A stretch of 55,879 nucleotides of DNA from Akkermansia muciniphila (GCA_945861535.1 CAMAUZ010000049.1:1-55879); one strand, 5' to 3'. Positions 8,725-18,360 are shown, numbered from the stretch's first letter. The notes: generated by a model not told the origin, from the sequence alone. Translations and numbers: made by a program.

Positions 8725-10225
8725 TTAGAAGTTCCACTGCAACTGCATGCCCACGCGGTTCGCATTCTCGGTGGTGGCGTAAGGAAACGTGCGCGTGTTC
8801 GTGCGCTCGAAGGAGCGGGTGTAAACCAGGGTCAGCTCCACTTCCGGCCACGGGGACCACTCCAGGCCCAAGTCCAGTTCGTTGATCTTGGAGGCCGGGG
8901 CGTTGCCGCCGAACTTGCGGCCGCCATCGAAGTAGTTCCACCGAGCGAAGGGGAACAAAAGCCCGTAGGGGGTTTCCTGCCGGTAGTTCAACTGCACGTA
9001 GCCACCGTGCAAGAACTCGGACGTGATGCTGCGGAAGTTGGAGCTCAGTTCCGGGCCTTCACCGACGTTCCATTCAGCCTCGATGCCAAAGGGCTGCGGA
9101 TACCAAATCGCGTTGATGCCGGCCCGCCGGTCCAGCACCCCGTCCGCCGCCGCCGTGGGCGCGCGCGCCGGGGCACCGATGGCTGACACGGTGGGCACAA
9201 ACCGCCCATGATACGCGTGTGCGCCCAGCTCAAAGAACTGCCCGTTGTCCAGTTTGAACGGGTAGCTGGCGCGTGCCAGGACGTGCGGCTCGCCATTCTG
9301 ATCCGACCGGTTTGGCCCCTGGCCGGAGTAGGCACCCAGAGCGACGACGCCGTAATCGCCGGAGCCTTTGAGACCCAGCCGGACCAAATCCTTGAACCGC
9401 GCCCGCGCCTCCTGCGAAGCCCACATGAAAAAAACGCCCACATCCCGCTCGCCCTCCGCCGCGCTGTTCAACGCATCGGGCCGCTCCAGCGGCCCACGGT
9501 TCTGGCTGGATTGCAGGTTGACCCAGCCGAACGGCACCTTGCTCTGGCCGACGCGGAAACGATACTCCTTGGCCTTGTCCAACGCGATGTCCGCATACAG
9601 GTCGCGCATCTGCAAACCCGTGTCGCCCGAGCCGCCCACTGAAGCGTTGTAGTCCGACTGCCCATAGAGAAACAGGTGGTCGGTCACGTCGCCGCTCAGA
9701 ATGAACCGGCCCCGGCGGATGCCGAATGACTCCGTCTCCCGCACCGTGCGATCCGCCGGCACGTCCAGCTCCGGCCCGCTCCGGCTGAACACATTGTTGA
9801 AGCGGAACTGCACATAGCCCCGCAGACTGATGTGCTCATACCACTTGTCCTTGAGCGCGCTCCGCACCAAGGCCGACGAAGTTCCATCCGTCAGGCCCTT
9901 CAGCTCCGACACGGCCTTCTTTTGCTGCTGCAAATCGGACTCGATGCGTTGCAAGGCCCGCTCATCCGCCGCCAGCCGGTCCTCAAAACCGGGAGGGCGG
10001 GGGGGCCGCAGGGGCCGCGGGCGCGGCGGGCGTCGGCTCGCTGGCTTTGACCAGGTCCTTGTATTCCTGCTCGGTGAGGGAGCCGCGATCCCGCAGGACC
10101 TTGAGCAGCTTGAGCATCGCCTCATCCGCCGCCGAGGCGGTAAACGCCCAGCCGTAGGCGACAGCCATGGCTAAGGCCGCCAGTTTCTTGATCGCCCCGG
10201 ATAGTTTATGTCGTGTTTGTGTCAT
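8725..10225 (-). CDS. Phosphate-selective porin (OprP/OprO-like), frameshifted
   Basis: The gene is split into two frames. The first (start 10225, about 75 codons) carries a signal peptide ending at FTASA and a conserved amphipathic segment (LKVLRDRGSLTEQEYKDLV). The second carries a short coiled coil (LQRIESDLQQQKKAV), then a 16-strand-type porin with ISLRGYVQFRFNN, FGIRRGRFILSGDVTDHL and a C-terminal aromatic end (LQWNF) as outer-membrane barrels require. The frames meet at a run of seven C on the coding strand (plus 9999-10005). Removing one C joins them as AAPRPPGFEDRL. This is either a sequencing or assembly slip, a true null mutation, or slipped-strand phase variation. The protein would let phosphate or other anions cross the outer membrane, feeding the PstS encoded next. 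Confidence 0.85.
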
Positions 10226-10283
10226 CTGTGTTTCGAGCAGGTGAATTTTTGTAACTTTTAACGGGCGGAGGCTGGCGGGGCTT

Positions 10284-10296
10284 TGTGACAGTCACA
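10284..10296. promoter_or_regulatory. Perfect 13-bp palindrome (TGTGACAGTCACA) in the porin leader
   Basis: The sequence TGTGACAGTCACA reads the same on both strands around a central base. It lies 59 bases upstream of the porin start, between that start and the Pho-box-like repeat. The shape is that of a dimeric-regulator operator. The half-site TGTGA resembles Crp/Fnr-family half-sites, but the spacing is shorter than a classical Crp site, so no regulator is assigned. Confidence 0.4.
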
Positions 10297-10306
10297 TGGC
10301 TTAATT

Positions 10307-10324
10307 GTTACAATTGAGTTACAG
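10307..10324 (-). promoter_or_regulatory. Pho-box-like direct repeat upstream of porin-pstS
   Basis: On the coding strand two 7-base direct repeats, CTGTAAC and TTGTAAC, are separated by 4 bases, giving the 11-base periodicity of PhoB/PhoP binding sites. They lie 82 bases before the porin start, and the genes behind are a phosphate-type porin and PstS, which are typical Pho-regulon members. The assignment rests on repeat spacing and gene context only. The promoter elements themselves are not clear to me. Confidence 0.5.
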
Positions 10325-10329
10325 AAAAT

Positions 10330-10727
10330 TGTCGCCAGGGCGGCGGAGCCGCAACCCAAGGAGCGCGGCTGTGTCCGCCGCGGACCAGCCGCAGCAGCCC
10401 TGAAACGTCGTGGGCGCCCGTTGAAACCAGACCCTTCCGTTGCGGCCAACCGGCTGCGGCTGGTGCCCCGCGCAGGCAGCCGCGCTCCGGGAAATCGCCT
10501 CGCGGTCTGCAAGGGTTTTGCAGAGTTGCGGTACAGAGTGCCCGTCCGCAGAGCGCACCCGCCGGGAAACAACCTCCGTGGACACACCAACTCCTTTGCG
10601 GCGCGACCGCCGAAGACGTGGAGCGCGGCGCTCCCGCCGCCGGAATGGGCGGGCGACAACCGACTTCCGAACCCGCAGTTCCCTCACCTTGCTGCGGCGT
10701 GAACGCCGCGCCCCGATCACCGGCAAC
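10330..10727. other. Gene-free spacer with repeat fragments
   Basis: Between the porin promoter region and the end of the carbon-uptake operon lie about 400 bases without a credible gene. The stretch holds GC-rich hairpin sequences, including GCGGCGTGAACGCCGC at about 10697-10712 (the same core as at 27801-27829 and 27997-28025), which could act as a transcription stop for the operon ending at 10728. A GCGGCTGTGTCCG...CAGCCGCAGC-type element lies at about 10360-10400. Confidence 0.5.
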
Positions 10728-12080
10728 TCACCGTCCGGGATGGACCGTTCCCTGGCTGCTGCTCCGGTCCAACAGCTTGTCCGCCGTGCCGTGCCGGGAA
10801 GACACCACCCCGGGCGAAAACCACCCGCCCAGAAACACCACCACCGTGATGATCACGATGCCCACCCGCTCGACCGGCGTGACTTGCAGGGACACCGACG
10901 TCGTGGGGCGCTTGCCGGTGAACAGCGCGAAGTAGGCGCGCATGATGGCGATGCCGTTGAGCATGGCCGCCACCGCGAGCGTGCCGCTGACCCATAGGCC
11001 CTGCTCCACGCTGCCGCTGATCAGCAGCTCCATCGGCACAAAGCCAATCGTGCCGGGGAAACCAACGCTGGCGAGGCCGGTGATGAGAAAGCACACCGCG
11101 AGTCCCGGCACCTGCTCGTAGTAACCATGATGCTCGTGCAAGGCCAGCGCGCCGAACCGGGCTTCCAGTGCGCGGATGGAAAAAGCCAGGCCCGCCAGCG
11201 CCAGCATGGACGACATCCACAAACACAGCGCGGCGGTCAGCCCGTTCGATGTGTGCAGCATCACCGCAAACAGCACCAGCGAAGTCTGGCTCACGCACAG
11301 GTGGGCGTAGAATTTTCGCGTCTCGTCCTGCACCACCGCCATGCCGCCGCCATACACGGCGGTGACCAGGCAGGCCATGCTGGCCGCGTCCAGCATCCAG
11401 ACCGGCGTTGCGGGCAGCAGCAAACGCAACGCGGCCAGCACCTCCAGCAGCGGCAGCACGAACACCATTGCGGCCCCATACTTGGCGCCTTGGAACAGCG
11501 TGGGCAGCCAGCCGTGCAACGGTGCGATGCCGCCGCGCAGCAACAGGGCCAGCAGCAGCAGGCCATAGCCCAACTCCTGCCCGTTTTCCGCCATGCGCCA
11601 GCCCACGATCAGCAGCGGAACGAACAGCAGCATGTGCAGCAGGAATCCCCGGGCAGGCGCGCCCCGGCTCAGCAAGTCCCACAGTGGCAATAACACCCCC
11701 AGCGCGAGCAGCGTGACAATCCCCCAGCCGTCCTGCGCGGTCACCGCACCGAGGTTGACGAAGGCCGCCAGCAGCAGCCGGACGCACACCATCGGGGACA
11801 CCCGTGACTTCGCGGTGCCCAGCAGGGTGAGGAAATGCAGCAGTGCGAAGGCCGGCAGCATCGGGGCCGCGACTTCATCCACCGCAAAGCCATGCCACGA
11901 ACGCACGGTTCCCTCCGTGAACGTAAGCCCCGCGCCCGTGGCGCAAGCCAGGGTGCCAATGAGAAAGGCCAGCGAACTGCGGGCCGCCGTGTTCGGCGTC
12001 TTGATCAACGCCGCCACCGCCGCGCCCATCAAGGGCAGCAGCAGCGTCAGTTCAAGCCAGGGCCAGGCGGACAAATTCAT
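10728..12080 (-). CDS. NuoM/MrpD-like proton-channel subunit of the Dab-type cluster
   Basis: This 450-residue polytopic membrane protein has hydrophobic helices throughout. It belongs to the proton-conducting antiporter family shared by complex I subunits NuoL/M/N and Mrp antiporters. Typical segments are RGGIAPLHGWLPTLFQGAKYG near residues 180-200 (the PxHxWLP motif) and VGFPGTIGFVPMELL near residue 350. It is the last gene of a four-gene operon and overlaps the preceding NuoL-like gene by ATGA. Its place beside DabA suggests it supplies a second proton path for coupled inorganic-carbon uptake. Standard DabAB systems need only one such subunit, so this is an addition or the partner of a different architecture. 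Confidence 0.85.
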   Translation of the reverse strand: MNLSAWPWLELTLLLPLMGAAVAALIKTPNTAARSSLAFLIGTLACATGAGLTFTEGTVRSWHGFAVDEVAAPMLPAFALLHFLTLLGTAKSRVSPMVCVRLLLAAFVNLGAVTAQDGWGIVTLLALGVLLPLWDLLSRGAPARGFLLHMLLFVPLLIVGWRMAENGQELGYGLLLLALLLRGGIAPLHGWLPTLFQGAKYGAAMVFVLPLLEVLAALRLLLPATPVWMLDAASMACLVTAVYGGGMAVVQDETRKFYAHLCVSQTSLVLFAVMLHTSNGLTAALCLWMSSMLALAGLAFSIRALEARFGALALHEHHGYYEQVPGLAVCFLITGLASVGFPGTIGFVPMELLISGSVEQGLWVSGTLAVAAMLNGIAIMRAYFALFTGKRPTTSVSLQVTPVERVGIVIITVVVFLGGWFSPGVVSSRHGTADKLLDRSSSQGTVHPGR

Positions 12081-13453
12081 GACGGTGGGCGGGGTGCGGG
12101 CTTGGGCTGCGCGGCCGGCGGACGTTCACCATCCAGCAGCCGCGCCCAGCGTGTTTCCAGCGCGTCCAGCGCCCGGAAACTGGCGACGAACGGACGCGCG
12201 ACGCACTTGTCGAGGAGGGAATCCAGATAGCCACGCTCCAAGGCGAAACGGTAGAGCCAGCGCTGCAGCCCCGGGGCGAGCCGCCCTTCCCACATCACGC
12301 CCTCCTCCCGTGGCCGCGCCCCGATGGCGTTTTCGAGCTGATGATGATCGTGCAGGAGGCTGGGAGCGCGGAGAAATTGCAACGTGCGCAGGCACGCATG
12401 TCCCAGCAGATGCACCAGCGCCAGATAGCGGAAGCCCAGTCCAATTTCAGCAATGATGAAACCAACCTGCGTCAACGAGGCAAAGGCCAGCGCGGACTTG
12501 ATGTCGGTCTGCACGCGCCCGACCAGATAGGCGTAGGCGGAGGTGGCCAGCCCGAGCAGAACCAGGAACACGGAAAGCCAGATGGAGCTGTCCAGCACCG
12601 GGCTGACGCGCAACAGCAGGAACACGCCGAGGTGTACCGACAACGCGCCGTAGAACACCGCGCTGGAAGGTGTCGGGCCTTCCATCGCGCGCGGCAGCCA
12701 GCCAGAAAATGGGACCAGCGCCGACTTGCCCGCGGCCGCGATGATGAACAGCACCCCCAGCAGGGTGAAGTGCGGCCCAATCAGCAGCGGGTCATGCGCC
12801 GGCCACGCGTTCTTGCCCACCAGATGATCGAAGTCTCCTGCCCCGTTGATCTCGTGCATGAGGATGGCCGCCAGCAGCAGCGCCACGTCGCACAGGCGAT
12901 ACACCACCCACACGCGCAGCCCGTTGCGCGGCGGCGAGGGACGCTCGTGGAAGAAGGCGATGAGCAGGACGGAGGAAAGCCCGACCAGCTCCCAGCCCGC
13001 GAACAGCGTCTCCACCGTGTCCGAGAGCGAGGCCGTGAGCATGCCCAGCAGGAAGACGCCGAAGAGCACGAAGAAACGCTGATAGCCGCGTTCGCGGTGC
13101 AGATAACGCGTGGAGAAGGCCCCGATTGTGGCGCACAGCACCAGGGTCAGTCCGGCATAGGACAGCGACAGCAGGTCGAGCACGAACTCGAACTTCAAAT
13201 GGTAATGCGGGGTGATGACCCAGTCGCCAAGCTCGATGGGATGCTGGGCGATCCGGTGCCAGAGCATCAGCACGCCCGCCGTCACCGCCGCGAGCAGGCT
13301 GATCGTGATGGTCCCCTGAATGAGCCGCCCGATGGTGTGCTCCTGCAGGCGGCGATTGCAGAGAAACGCGCCGAAGAATACCGCCAGCAGCAGCACCGGC
13401 GCGGCCACGACCAACAGGCCGAGGCCGGAAAGCACTTTGTCAAAGGCAGGCAT
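12077..13453 (-). CDS. dabB: NuoL-like proton-channel subunit, DabB-type
   Basis: This 458-residue polytopic protein is of the NuoL/ND5 family. Diagnostic parts are LFAGWELVGLSSVLLI near residue 160 (the conserved helix with the functional glutamate) and AAGKSALVPFSGWLPRAMEGPTPSSA near residue 260 (lysine and discontinuous-helix region). DabB proteins pair with DabA to form an energy-coupled bicarbonate/CO2 uptake complex in the cytoplasmic membrane, driven by the cation gradient. The gene follows dabA by 14 bases and overlaps the next antiporter-like gene by 4 bases, so the products are likely made in fixed ratio. The C-terminal tail after residue 400 is basic, proline-rich and probably cytoplasmic. 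Confidence 0.88.
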   Translation of the reverse strand: MPAFDKVLSGLGLLVVAAPVLLLAVFFGAFLCNRRLQEHTIGRLIQGTITISLLAAVTAGVLMLWHRIAQHPIELGDWVITPHYHLKFEFVLDLLSLSYAGLTLVLCATIGAFSTRYLHRERGYQRFFVLFGVFLLGMLTASLSDTVETLFAGWELVGLSSVLLIAFFHERPSPPRNGLRVWVVYRLCDVALLLAAILMHEINGAGDFDHLVGKNAWPAHDPLLIGPHFTLLGVLFIIAAAGKSALVPFSGWLPRAMEGPTPSSAVFYGALSVHLGVFLLLRVSPVLDSSIWLSVFLVLLGLATSAYAYLVGRVQTDIKSALAFASLTQVGFIIAEIGLGFRYLALVHLLGHACLRTLQFLRAPSLLHDHHQLENAIGARPREEGVMWEGRLAPGLQRWLYRFALERGYLDSLLDKCVARPFVASFRALDALETRWARLLDGERPPAAQPKPAPRPPS

Positions 13454-13467
13454 GGTGTGGGTTCAGG

Positions 13468-16400
13468 TCAGGCGGCCGGTTTGATTTCCGCAAACTCCAG
13501 ATGGTCCCGCCAGCCCGTATACCACTCGCGCGAAGACGCGGCGGTGGGCAGCGGACCCGCCTGCGAAACGTATGGCTCGAACCCGCCCGGATGATAAAGG
13601 CTGAGCGCGCCCGTGGCCGGGTCCATCACCGCCACCTGCACCCAGAGATTGGCAACCATCGTCTTGATGGCGGGATTCTTCTCCATGATCGCCAGAAAGG
13701 CGGCGGCCGTGGTCTCGATCACAAAGAGCAGCCGCACCGGTTCGTGAATCTCCACCATTTGCCACGGCAGCCCGGTGCGCAGATCACTCATCGCTCCGTC
13801 CATCACGCCCAGCAACCCAGTGATGTTGTGCGGCAGCTTGGAGCCGGAACCCCAGCCGGGCGAGTCCACGTAGGAGAAGTAGTATTCCAAGTTGATGCCC
13901 GAGCACACCGGCACCACCGCGCCGAGAATGCGCGCCAGAATCGCGGTCTGCGCGTCATCCTGCGTGGGATCATACGAGACGAGAAACGCCCGCCGGTCCA
14001 GGAACAACCCGCGCGTGTTCTGCCGCCGACCCACGATGCAGATGGCGTTGGTCGCGTGGCCCCACTCGGGCCGGACCTGCGCGAGATCCTCCGAGCGGCC
14101 TTCCATGTGGTGCTTGGCCGCCACAGCCGTCAGTTCCAGCGGCGCGGACCCAAACCGCCGCGCGCGTTCATGCGCGTTGCGGATGACCGCTTCCTCCAAC
14201 GCCTTCACCGCCACTTGAAACTCGAACCGGTGCGACTCCGGCACGCGGCCCGCATCGGCATAAGTCAGGTTGTCGTTCGCGGTGTTGTGGAGGCCGCCGA
14301 CGAAGATCGTGTCCTCCGGAATCGCAATGCCGCGCTCCGCCAGGGTCCGGCGCACGCGCGGGTCATTGAGCATCTCCGCAATCGCCCGGGCATTCGGTCC
14401 ACCGACGCCGCCGCCGCACGCCCCGCAGTCATGCGCGGACTCATGCGGGTTGTTCATGCTCGTCGAGCCGTGGCCGAAGATGAGCACCACCCGCGCGAAG
14501 CCCGCAGTCAGGCCGATGTCCCGCAGCAGGCGCTCGGCGATGTTGCCCATCTCCGCTGCCAGAAATCCATGACCTGCTTCATCCGGCGAAGGTGAAAGCG
14601 CGCTGCGCTCCAGCTTCAACCGCGTTGCTGGCGGTGGTGCGATGAAGCTGCCGAAGAAACCCCGGAACTGCGCCGTGAGCCGCGGGAACACCACGCGCGC
14701 GACCAGCGGCACCGTGGCCAGCAGGCCGAAGGTGGCCGACAGAAACGCGCCGCTGACAATGCGCCGGCTGCCGCCGTGAAAGCTTTGCAGGGCCATCCCC
14801 AGCCGGCGGCGCGTGCTGCTGCGGCGGCGCTCCTCCTCCTGCAAACCGCTCTCCACCGTCTCGGAAACCCAGTGCTGCGGCCGCACGACCACCGGACAGA
14901 GCGGCACGAAGTCCGCCGCCGCCGCGCCCCGGTAATACATGACCACGCCGAAAAATCCCGCCGCGCCAAAGGTCTCCGCCGTCGGTGCCACCTCCTCGAC
15001 ATGCCGCCGGATGGATTCCTCCCGCTCGTCGATGCAGAAGACCGCCTGAAACGACGGCCGTCCCGACGGCTTCGCCGGACGCCCGGCGCGCGCGGCCAGC
15101 GCATCCAGGGTCTGCACGCGGAACCGATGTTCGTAGGCGAGGTGGAACAACCGGCGACGGTCCAGCTCCGTGAATCCCTCCACCTCCGCGACCAGTTTCC
15201 TCCACGCCGGCGGCTCCAAGTGGAACAGTTGCTCCGGCGTCCAGCCCAGCACCTGTGCGAGTTGGAACAACAGAAACGCCCGCTGCTTGTTCTGGTTGGG
15301 CTGGGTGCAAGGCAGCCGGGGAATCAACTCCGCGCGCAAGGACGCCAGCGGGCCGCGATAGTCCAAAGAAGCCTTGCTCGCCGCGCGCAGGGCAAAGCGC
15401 TCCAACAGCAGCCGCCCCGCCAGAAACTCAAGCAAACTGTCCTGTGGCACCGCGTGGTGGACGCGGTCAGCCCGTTGCTCGACGTGCCAGATCATCCCGC
15501 CCCAGCCGCGCAGGGCGAGCAGCGTCGCCGACAGGAATTCCTCCACCTCCGCCTCGCCCACCCCCAGATCGTCGAGCGATTCTTGCAAGCACGCGAGCGC
15601 CGGCACGTTGCCCGCCCGCAAACGCCTTGCCTCCGCCCCGAGGCCCTTCAGCCACCAGGTGGACGCCAGCCCTCCGGTTTGATGCAGCGAGATGAAGGCA
15701 TGGAAAAAACCGCGATCCCGCTCGGGCAGTGCCTGGGGCGCAATGCCTTGATCGAGGAAGGCCGCGCAGAAGCGGATGAGCACCTCATTGACGAGCAGGT
15801 CACTGTCCATGCCGCCCAACGCGCCCAGAACATCGCGATGCCGAATGTGCGGCCGGACCGGCGGCGTGAGGTCCACGGCGATGCGCACGCCCTCACAGCA
15901 AACTTCCCAGAGCGCGGACAGGGTGAACGCCTCCCAGGTCTCGCCGCTCCAGTCTTCGATACGGGTGGCCTTGAAGCGGGTGAACAGCCCGTCAATCCAG
16001 GCGGGATGCTCCACGTCCGTCAGCGCGCCGCGCAGCCGCCGCATGACCCAATGCCGCGTCTCGGTGATCAGCCGCAGCCGTTCGACTTCGGACACATCGG
16101 CGCGCGCCTTGAGCAAGGCATCCGTCTCCGCCATGAACCAGTCCAGCTCCCGCCCATCGCCGCTGCGGAGCGGGTGCTGGAGCATGGCCAGCCACAGGTC
16201 GAGTCGCGTGGACTGGGCATGGACCCGCACGCCCGCCTGCGCGCCCAAGTCCCGCTCCACCACGGCGCGCAGCTCCGGAAACAGAATGCGCCCGCGGCTT
16301 AACTCCTCCCGGTAACGGTCCTCGCTCAGATACGGCTCGCATCCAAACACGCCCGCCCCCGTCCGCACCGCCACATCGAAGGTCTGATGCTCGAAGGCGT

Positions 16401-16548
16401 GCAGGGTGTTGTGGTGGATGAAGACGCCGATGGGTCCCTGCGCGGGCAGCAGATGCGCGGCATGCCGGATCTGCCCCGCCAGCCGCTGCAACCCGGCCGG
16501 CACCGCGTCGGCGGAGGCTGCTGCGTGGGCTGAGGCGGGGCTGTTCAT
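13468..16548 (-). CDS. dabA: DabA-type inorganic carbon transporter subunit (DUF2309)
   Basis: This large, mostly soluble protein (1026 residues from ATG 16546-16548) is the catalytic partner of DabB. It has a carbonic-anhydrase-like zinc site that hydrates CO2 vectorially. The zinc ligands known from DabA are visible: C505 and D507 in FCIDERE, H693 in IFGHGSTS and C708 in HDCGACGG, with the H-to-C spacing of 15 seen in the family. The N-terminal motif VFIHHNTLHAFEH is also conserved. An in-frame start 31 codons upstream would overlap the SulP gene by 61 bases. I prefer the ATG located 33 bases after the SulP stop. A long, high-GC minus-strand frame with dense shadow frames opposite fits normal codon use here. 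Confidence 0.92.
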   Translation of the reverse strand: MNSPASAHAAASADAVPAGLQRLAGQIRHAAHLLPAQGPIGVFIHHNTLHAFEHQTFDVAVRTGAGVFGCEPYLSEDRYREELSRGRILFPELRAVVERDLGAQAGVRVHAQSTRLDLWLAMLQHPLRSGDGRELDWFMAETDALLKARADVSEVERLRLITETRHWVMRRLRGALTDVEHPAWIDGLFTRFKATRIEDWSGETWEAFTLSALWEVCCEGVRIAVDLTPPVRPHIRHRDVLGALGGMDSDLLVNEVLIRFCAAFLDQGIAPQALPERDRGFFHAFISLHQTGGLASTWWLKGLGAEARRLRAGNVPALACLQESLDDLGVGEAEVEEFLSATLLALRGWGGMIWHVEQRADRVHHAVPQDSLLEFLAGRLLLERFALRAASKASLDYRGPLASLRAELIPRLPCTQPNQNKQRAFLLFQLAQVLGWTPEQLFHLEPPAWRKLVAEVEGFTELDRRRLFHLAYEHRFRVQTLDALAARAGRPAKPSGRPSFQAVFCIDEREESIRRHVEEVAPTAETFGAAGFFGVVMYYRGAAAADFVPLCPVVVRPQHWVSETVESGLQEEERRRSSTRRRLGMALQSFHGGSRRIVSGAFLSATFGLLATVPLVARVVFPRLTAQFRGFFGSFIAPPPATRLKLERSALSPSPDEAGHGFLAAEMGNIAERLLRDIGLTAGFARVVLIFGHGSTSMNNPHESAHDCGACGGGVGGPNARAIAEMLNDPRVRRTLAERGIAIPEDTIFVGGLHNTANDNLTYADAGRVPESHRFEFQVAVKALEEAVIRNAHERARRFGSAPLELTAVAAKHHMEGRSEDLAQVRPEWGHATNAICIVGRRQNTRGLFLDRRAFLVSYDPTQDDAQTAILARILGAVVPVCSGINLEYYFSYVDSPGWGSGSKLPHNITGLLGVMDGAMSDLRTGLPWQMVEIHEPVRLLFVIETTAAAFLAIMEKNPAIKTMVANLWVQVAVMDPATGALSLYHPGGFEPYVSQAGPLPTAASSREWYTGWRDHLEFAEIKPAA

Positions 16549-16580
16549 GAGTTGTTTAAGAACAGCCGGCCCGGTGCCAG

Positions 16581-18053
16581 CTACCTGCCCGGAAACGATT
16601 TCTCGCTCCGGGGTTTGCCCGCTGCCGCCGGCTGATACCACTCCTCGTGGGTCTCATCGATGTCCACATGGCCACCGGTTTTCTCGTGGTTCTCGCGCCA
16701 GCCGTGCAACGCCTCGAACGCAGAGTGATCAATGAAATCCACCGCCAGATCGATGTCCACCGGACGCCCGGCGGGAATGCGCGACAGCTCCGCGTTGAGC
16801 TTCGGCACCGACGCGAACGTCAGCGTGCCCTCGATGCGCACATGCCACTTGCCCTCGCGCTCCTCCATCGTCACCTGCGTGTTGGAAAGCCGGCGCAGGG
16901 CGAAGAAGACGGACAGCGCCAGGCCGATGCCCACGCCGGCCAGCAGGTTGATGCCCGTCACGCCCAGCACCGTGGCGAAGTAGATGGGATGCTCGCTGTG
17001 CGTTCTCAGATCCCGGATATGATTCATGTTCACCAGGTTCACGCCCACATACACCAGCAAGCCGGCGAGCACCGCCAGCGGGATCTGCTCGATGACGCCG
17101 CCGAGGAAGGCGGCAAAGAGCAGAATCCACACGCCGTGCAAAACGGCGGACCAGCGGCTGGCCCCGCCCGCCGTGATGTTGGCCGAGGAGCGCACGATGA
17201 CGCCGGTGATGGGCAGGCCACCCATCAGGCCGGAGACGAGGTTGCCCGCGCCCTGGGCGGAGAGTTCCTTGTCCAAGTTGGAGCGCGGACCGGAATGGAG
17301 CTTGTCCGTGGCCACGGCGCAGAGCAGCGATTCGATGCTGGCGATGAGCGCGACCGTGAGCACGGCGATGGCGAACGCGCCCCAGTCCGTCGGCAACGCC
17401 AGCTTGGTGAACTCGAACTTGTCCGGCAAATCCACGCGCTTCACATCCAGCTTCATCAGGATGGAAACCACGGTGCCCACCACCACCGCCACCAGCGGTC
17501 CCGGAATGGCCTTGAGCGTCGGCACCTTGAGCCTCTTCCAGACAATCAGGATGCCGATGGTCAGGAAGCCGAGCGTCGCCGCCGCGCCGTTCACCGCGCC
17601 GATTTGTTGCGGAATGCCGATCAAGTTCACCAGCGGCGAGCTTTTCGGCCCGCCGCCGAGCACCACATGGATTTGCGCCAGCGCGATCGAGATGCCGATG
17701 CCCGCGAGCATCCCATGCACCACGGCGGGAGCGATGATCAGCGCCCCGCGCGCCACCTTGAACCAGCCCATGACCAACTGCACCACGCCCGCGCAGGCGG
17801 TGATCACGCACATCGTCTGCCAGCCGAATTGCGCCACCAGCCCCGCCACCACCACCGTCAGGCCGGCCGCCGGTCCGGACACCTGCAGCGGCGAGCCCGC
17901 CAGCAAGCCGGTCACGATCCCGCCCGCCACCGCGCCAATCAGCCCGGCCACGATGGGCGCACCCGAGGCCAGGGCGATGCCCAGCGAAAGCGGCACGGCG
18001 ACGAGGAAGACAACCAAGGAAGCGGGCAGGTCACGGCGAAGGGTGTTGGTCAT
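16581..18053 (-). CDS. SulP family anion transporter with STAS domain
   Basis: This 490-residue SLC26/SulP transporter has membrane helices over about residues 10-390 and a C-terminal STAS domain (about 400-475, with VDFIDHSAFEAL). Family features are SLGIALASGAPIVAGLIGA near the N-terminus, LLAGSPLQVSGPAAGLTVVV, and GLMGGLPITGVIVRSSANI around residue 280. SulP proteins carry sulfate, bicarbonate or other anions. As first gene of an operon with dabA and dabB, bicarbonate is the likeliest substrate, as in BicA. This is a context inference, not something the residues prove. An ATG at 18051-18053 starts the gene. A 190-base palindromic repeat (18171-18360) lies upstream, which leaves about 115 bases for a promoter. 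Confidence 0.88.
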   Translation of the reverse strand: MTNTLRRDLPASLVVFLVAVPLSLGIALASGAPIVAGLIGAVAGGIVTGLLAGSPLQVSGPAAGLTVVVAGLVAQFGWQTMCVITACAGVVQLVMGWFKVARGALIIAPAVVHGMLAGIGISIALAQIHVVLGGGPKSSPLVNLIGIPQQIGAVNGAAATLGFLTIGILIVWKRLKVPTLKAIPGPLVAVVVGTVVSILMKLDVKRVDLPDKFEFTKLALPTDWGAFAIAVLTVALIASIESLLCAVATDKLHSGPRSNLDKELSAQGAGNLVSGLMGGLPITGVIVRSSANITAGGASRWSAVLHGVWILLFAAFLGGVIEQIPLAVLAGLLVYVGVNLVNMNHIRDLRTHSEHPIYFATVLGVTGINLLAGVGIGLALSVFFALRRLSNTQVTMEEREGKWHVRIEGTLTFASVPKLNAELSRIPAGRPVDIDLAVDFIDHSAFEALHGWRENHEKTGGHVDIDETHEEWYQPAAAGKPRSEKSFPGR

Positions 18054-18170
18054 GGAACGGCGTATATCGGAACAGCAATTGTAACCAGGAACAGATTCGG
18101 GGTGGATTCAATTCTCGCAGGGCGCTGTGGCGCAAGCCCTTTATCCCGCAATTCTCTCCCCTGGGCGCAG

Positions 18171-18360
18171 CTCAGTTTTTTGCACGCGGCTTGGCGTCCG
18201 CGCCAGCCGGGTGGGGCAGGCATCCTTGCCTGCCAGTTGGCGGGGCATCCCTGCCCCGTGTTCCCAGTGCGGCGGGGTGCTCGGCCAGAGAAACGGGCGG
18301 CAGGGATGCCGCCCGAACTGGCAGGCAAGGATGCCTGCCCCACCGCGCCCGCGCGCGTGG
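18171..18360. repeat. Palindromic dispersed element (copy A, truncated)
   Basis: This stretch is nearly identical to 53341-53530 (copy B). It consists of nested inverted repeats of the type GGGGCAGGCATCCTTGCC...GGCAAGGATGCCTGCCCC around a centre near 18280. Copy A begins with CTCAGTTTTTTGCAC, matching the terminal repeat of copy B, but its other end stops against the 3' end of the TolC gene (stop at 18367), so the distal terminal repeat is missing. It fills the 313-base space between the divergently placed SulP start and the TolC stop. Frames reading through it are repeat-derived and were not called as genes. Confidence 0.85.

Noticed and set aside
10284-10296. Classical Crp site before the porin gene
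   Set aside because: The half-sites are separated by one base instead of the six or so needed for a Crp dimer, so only an unspecified palindrome is reported.
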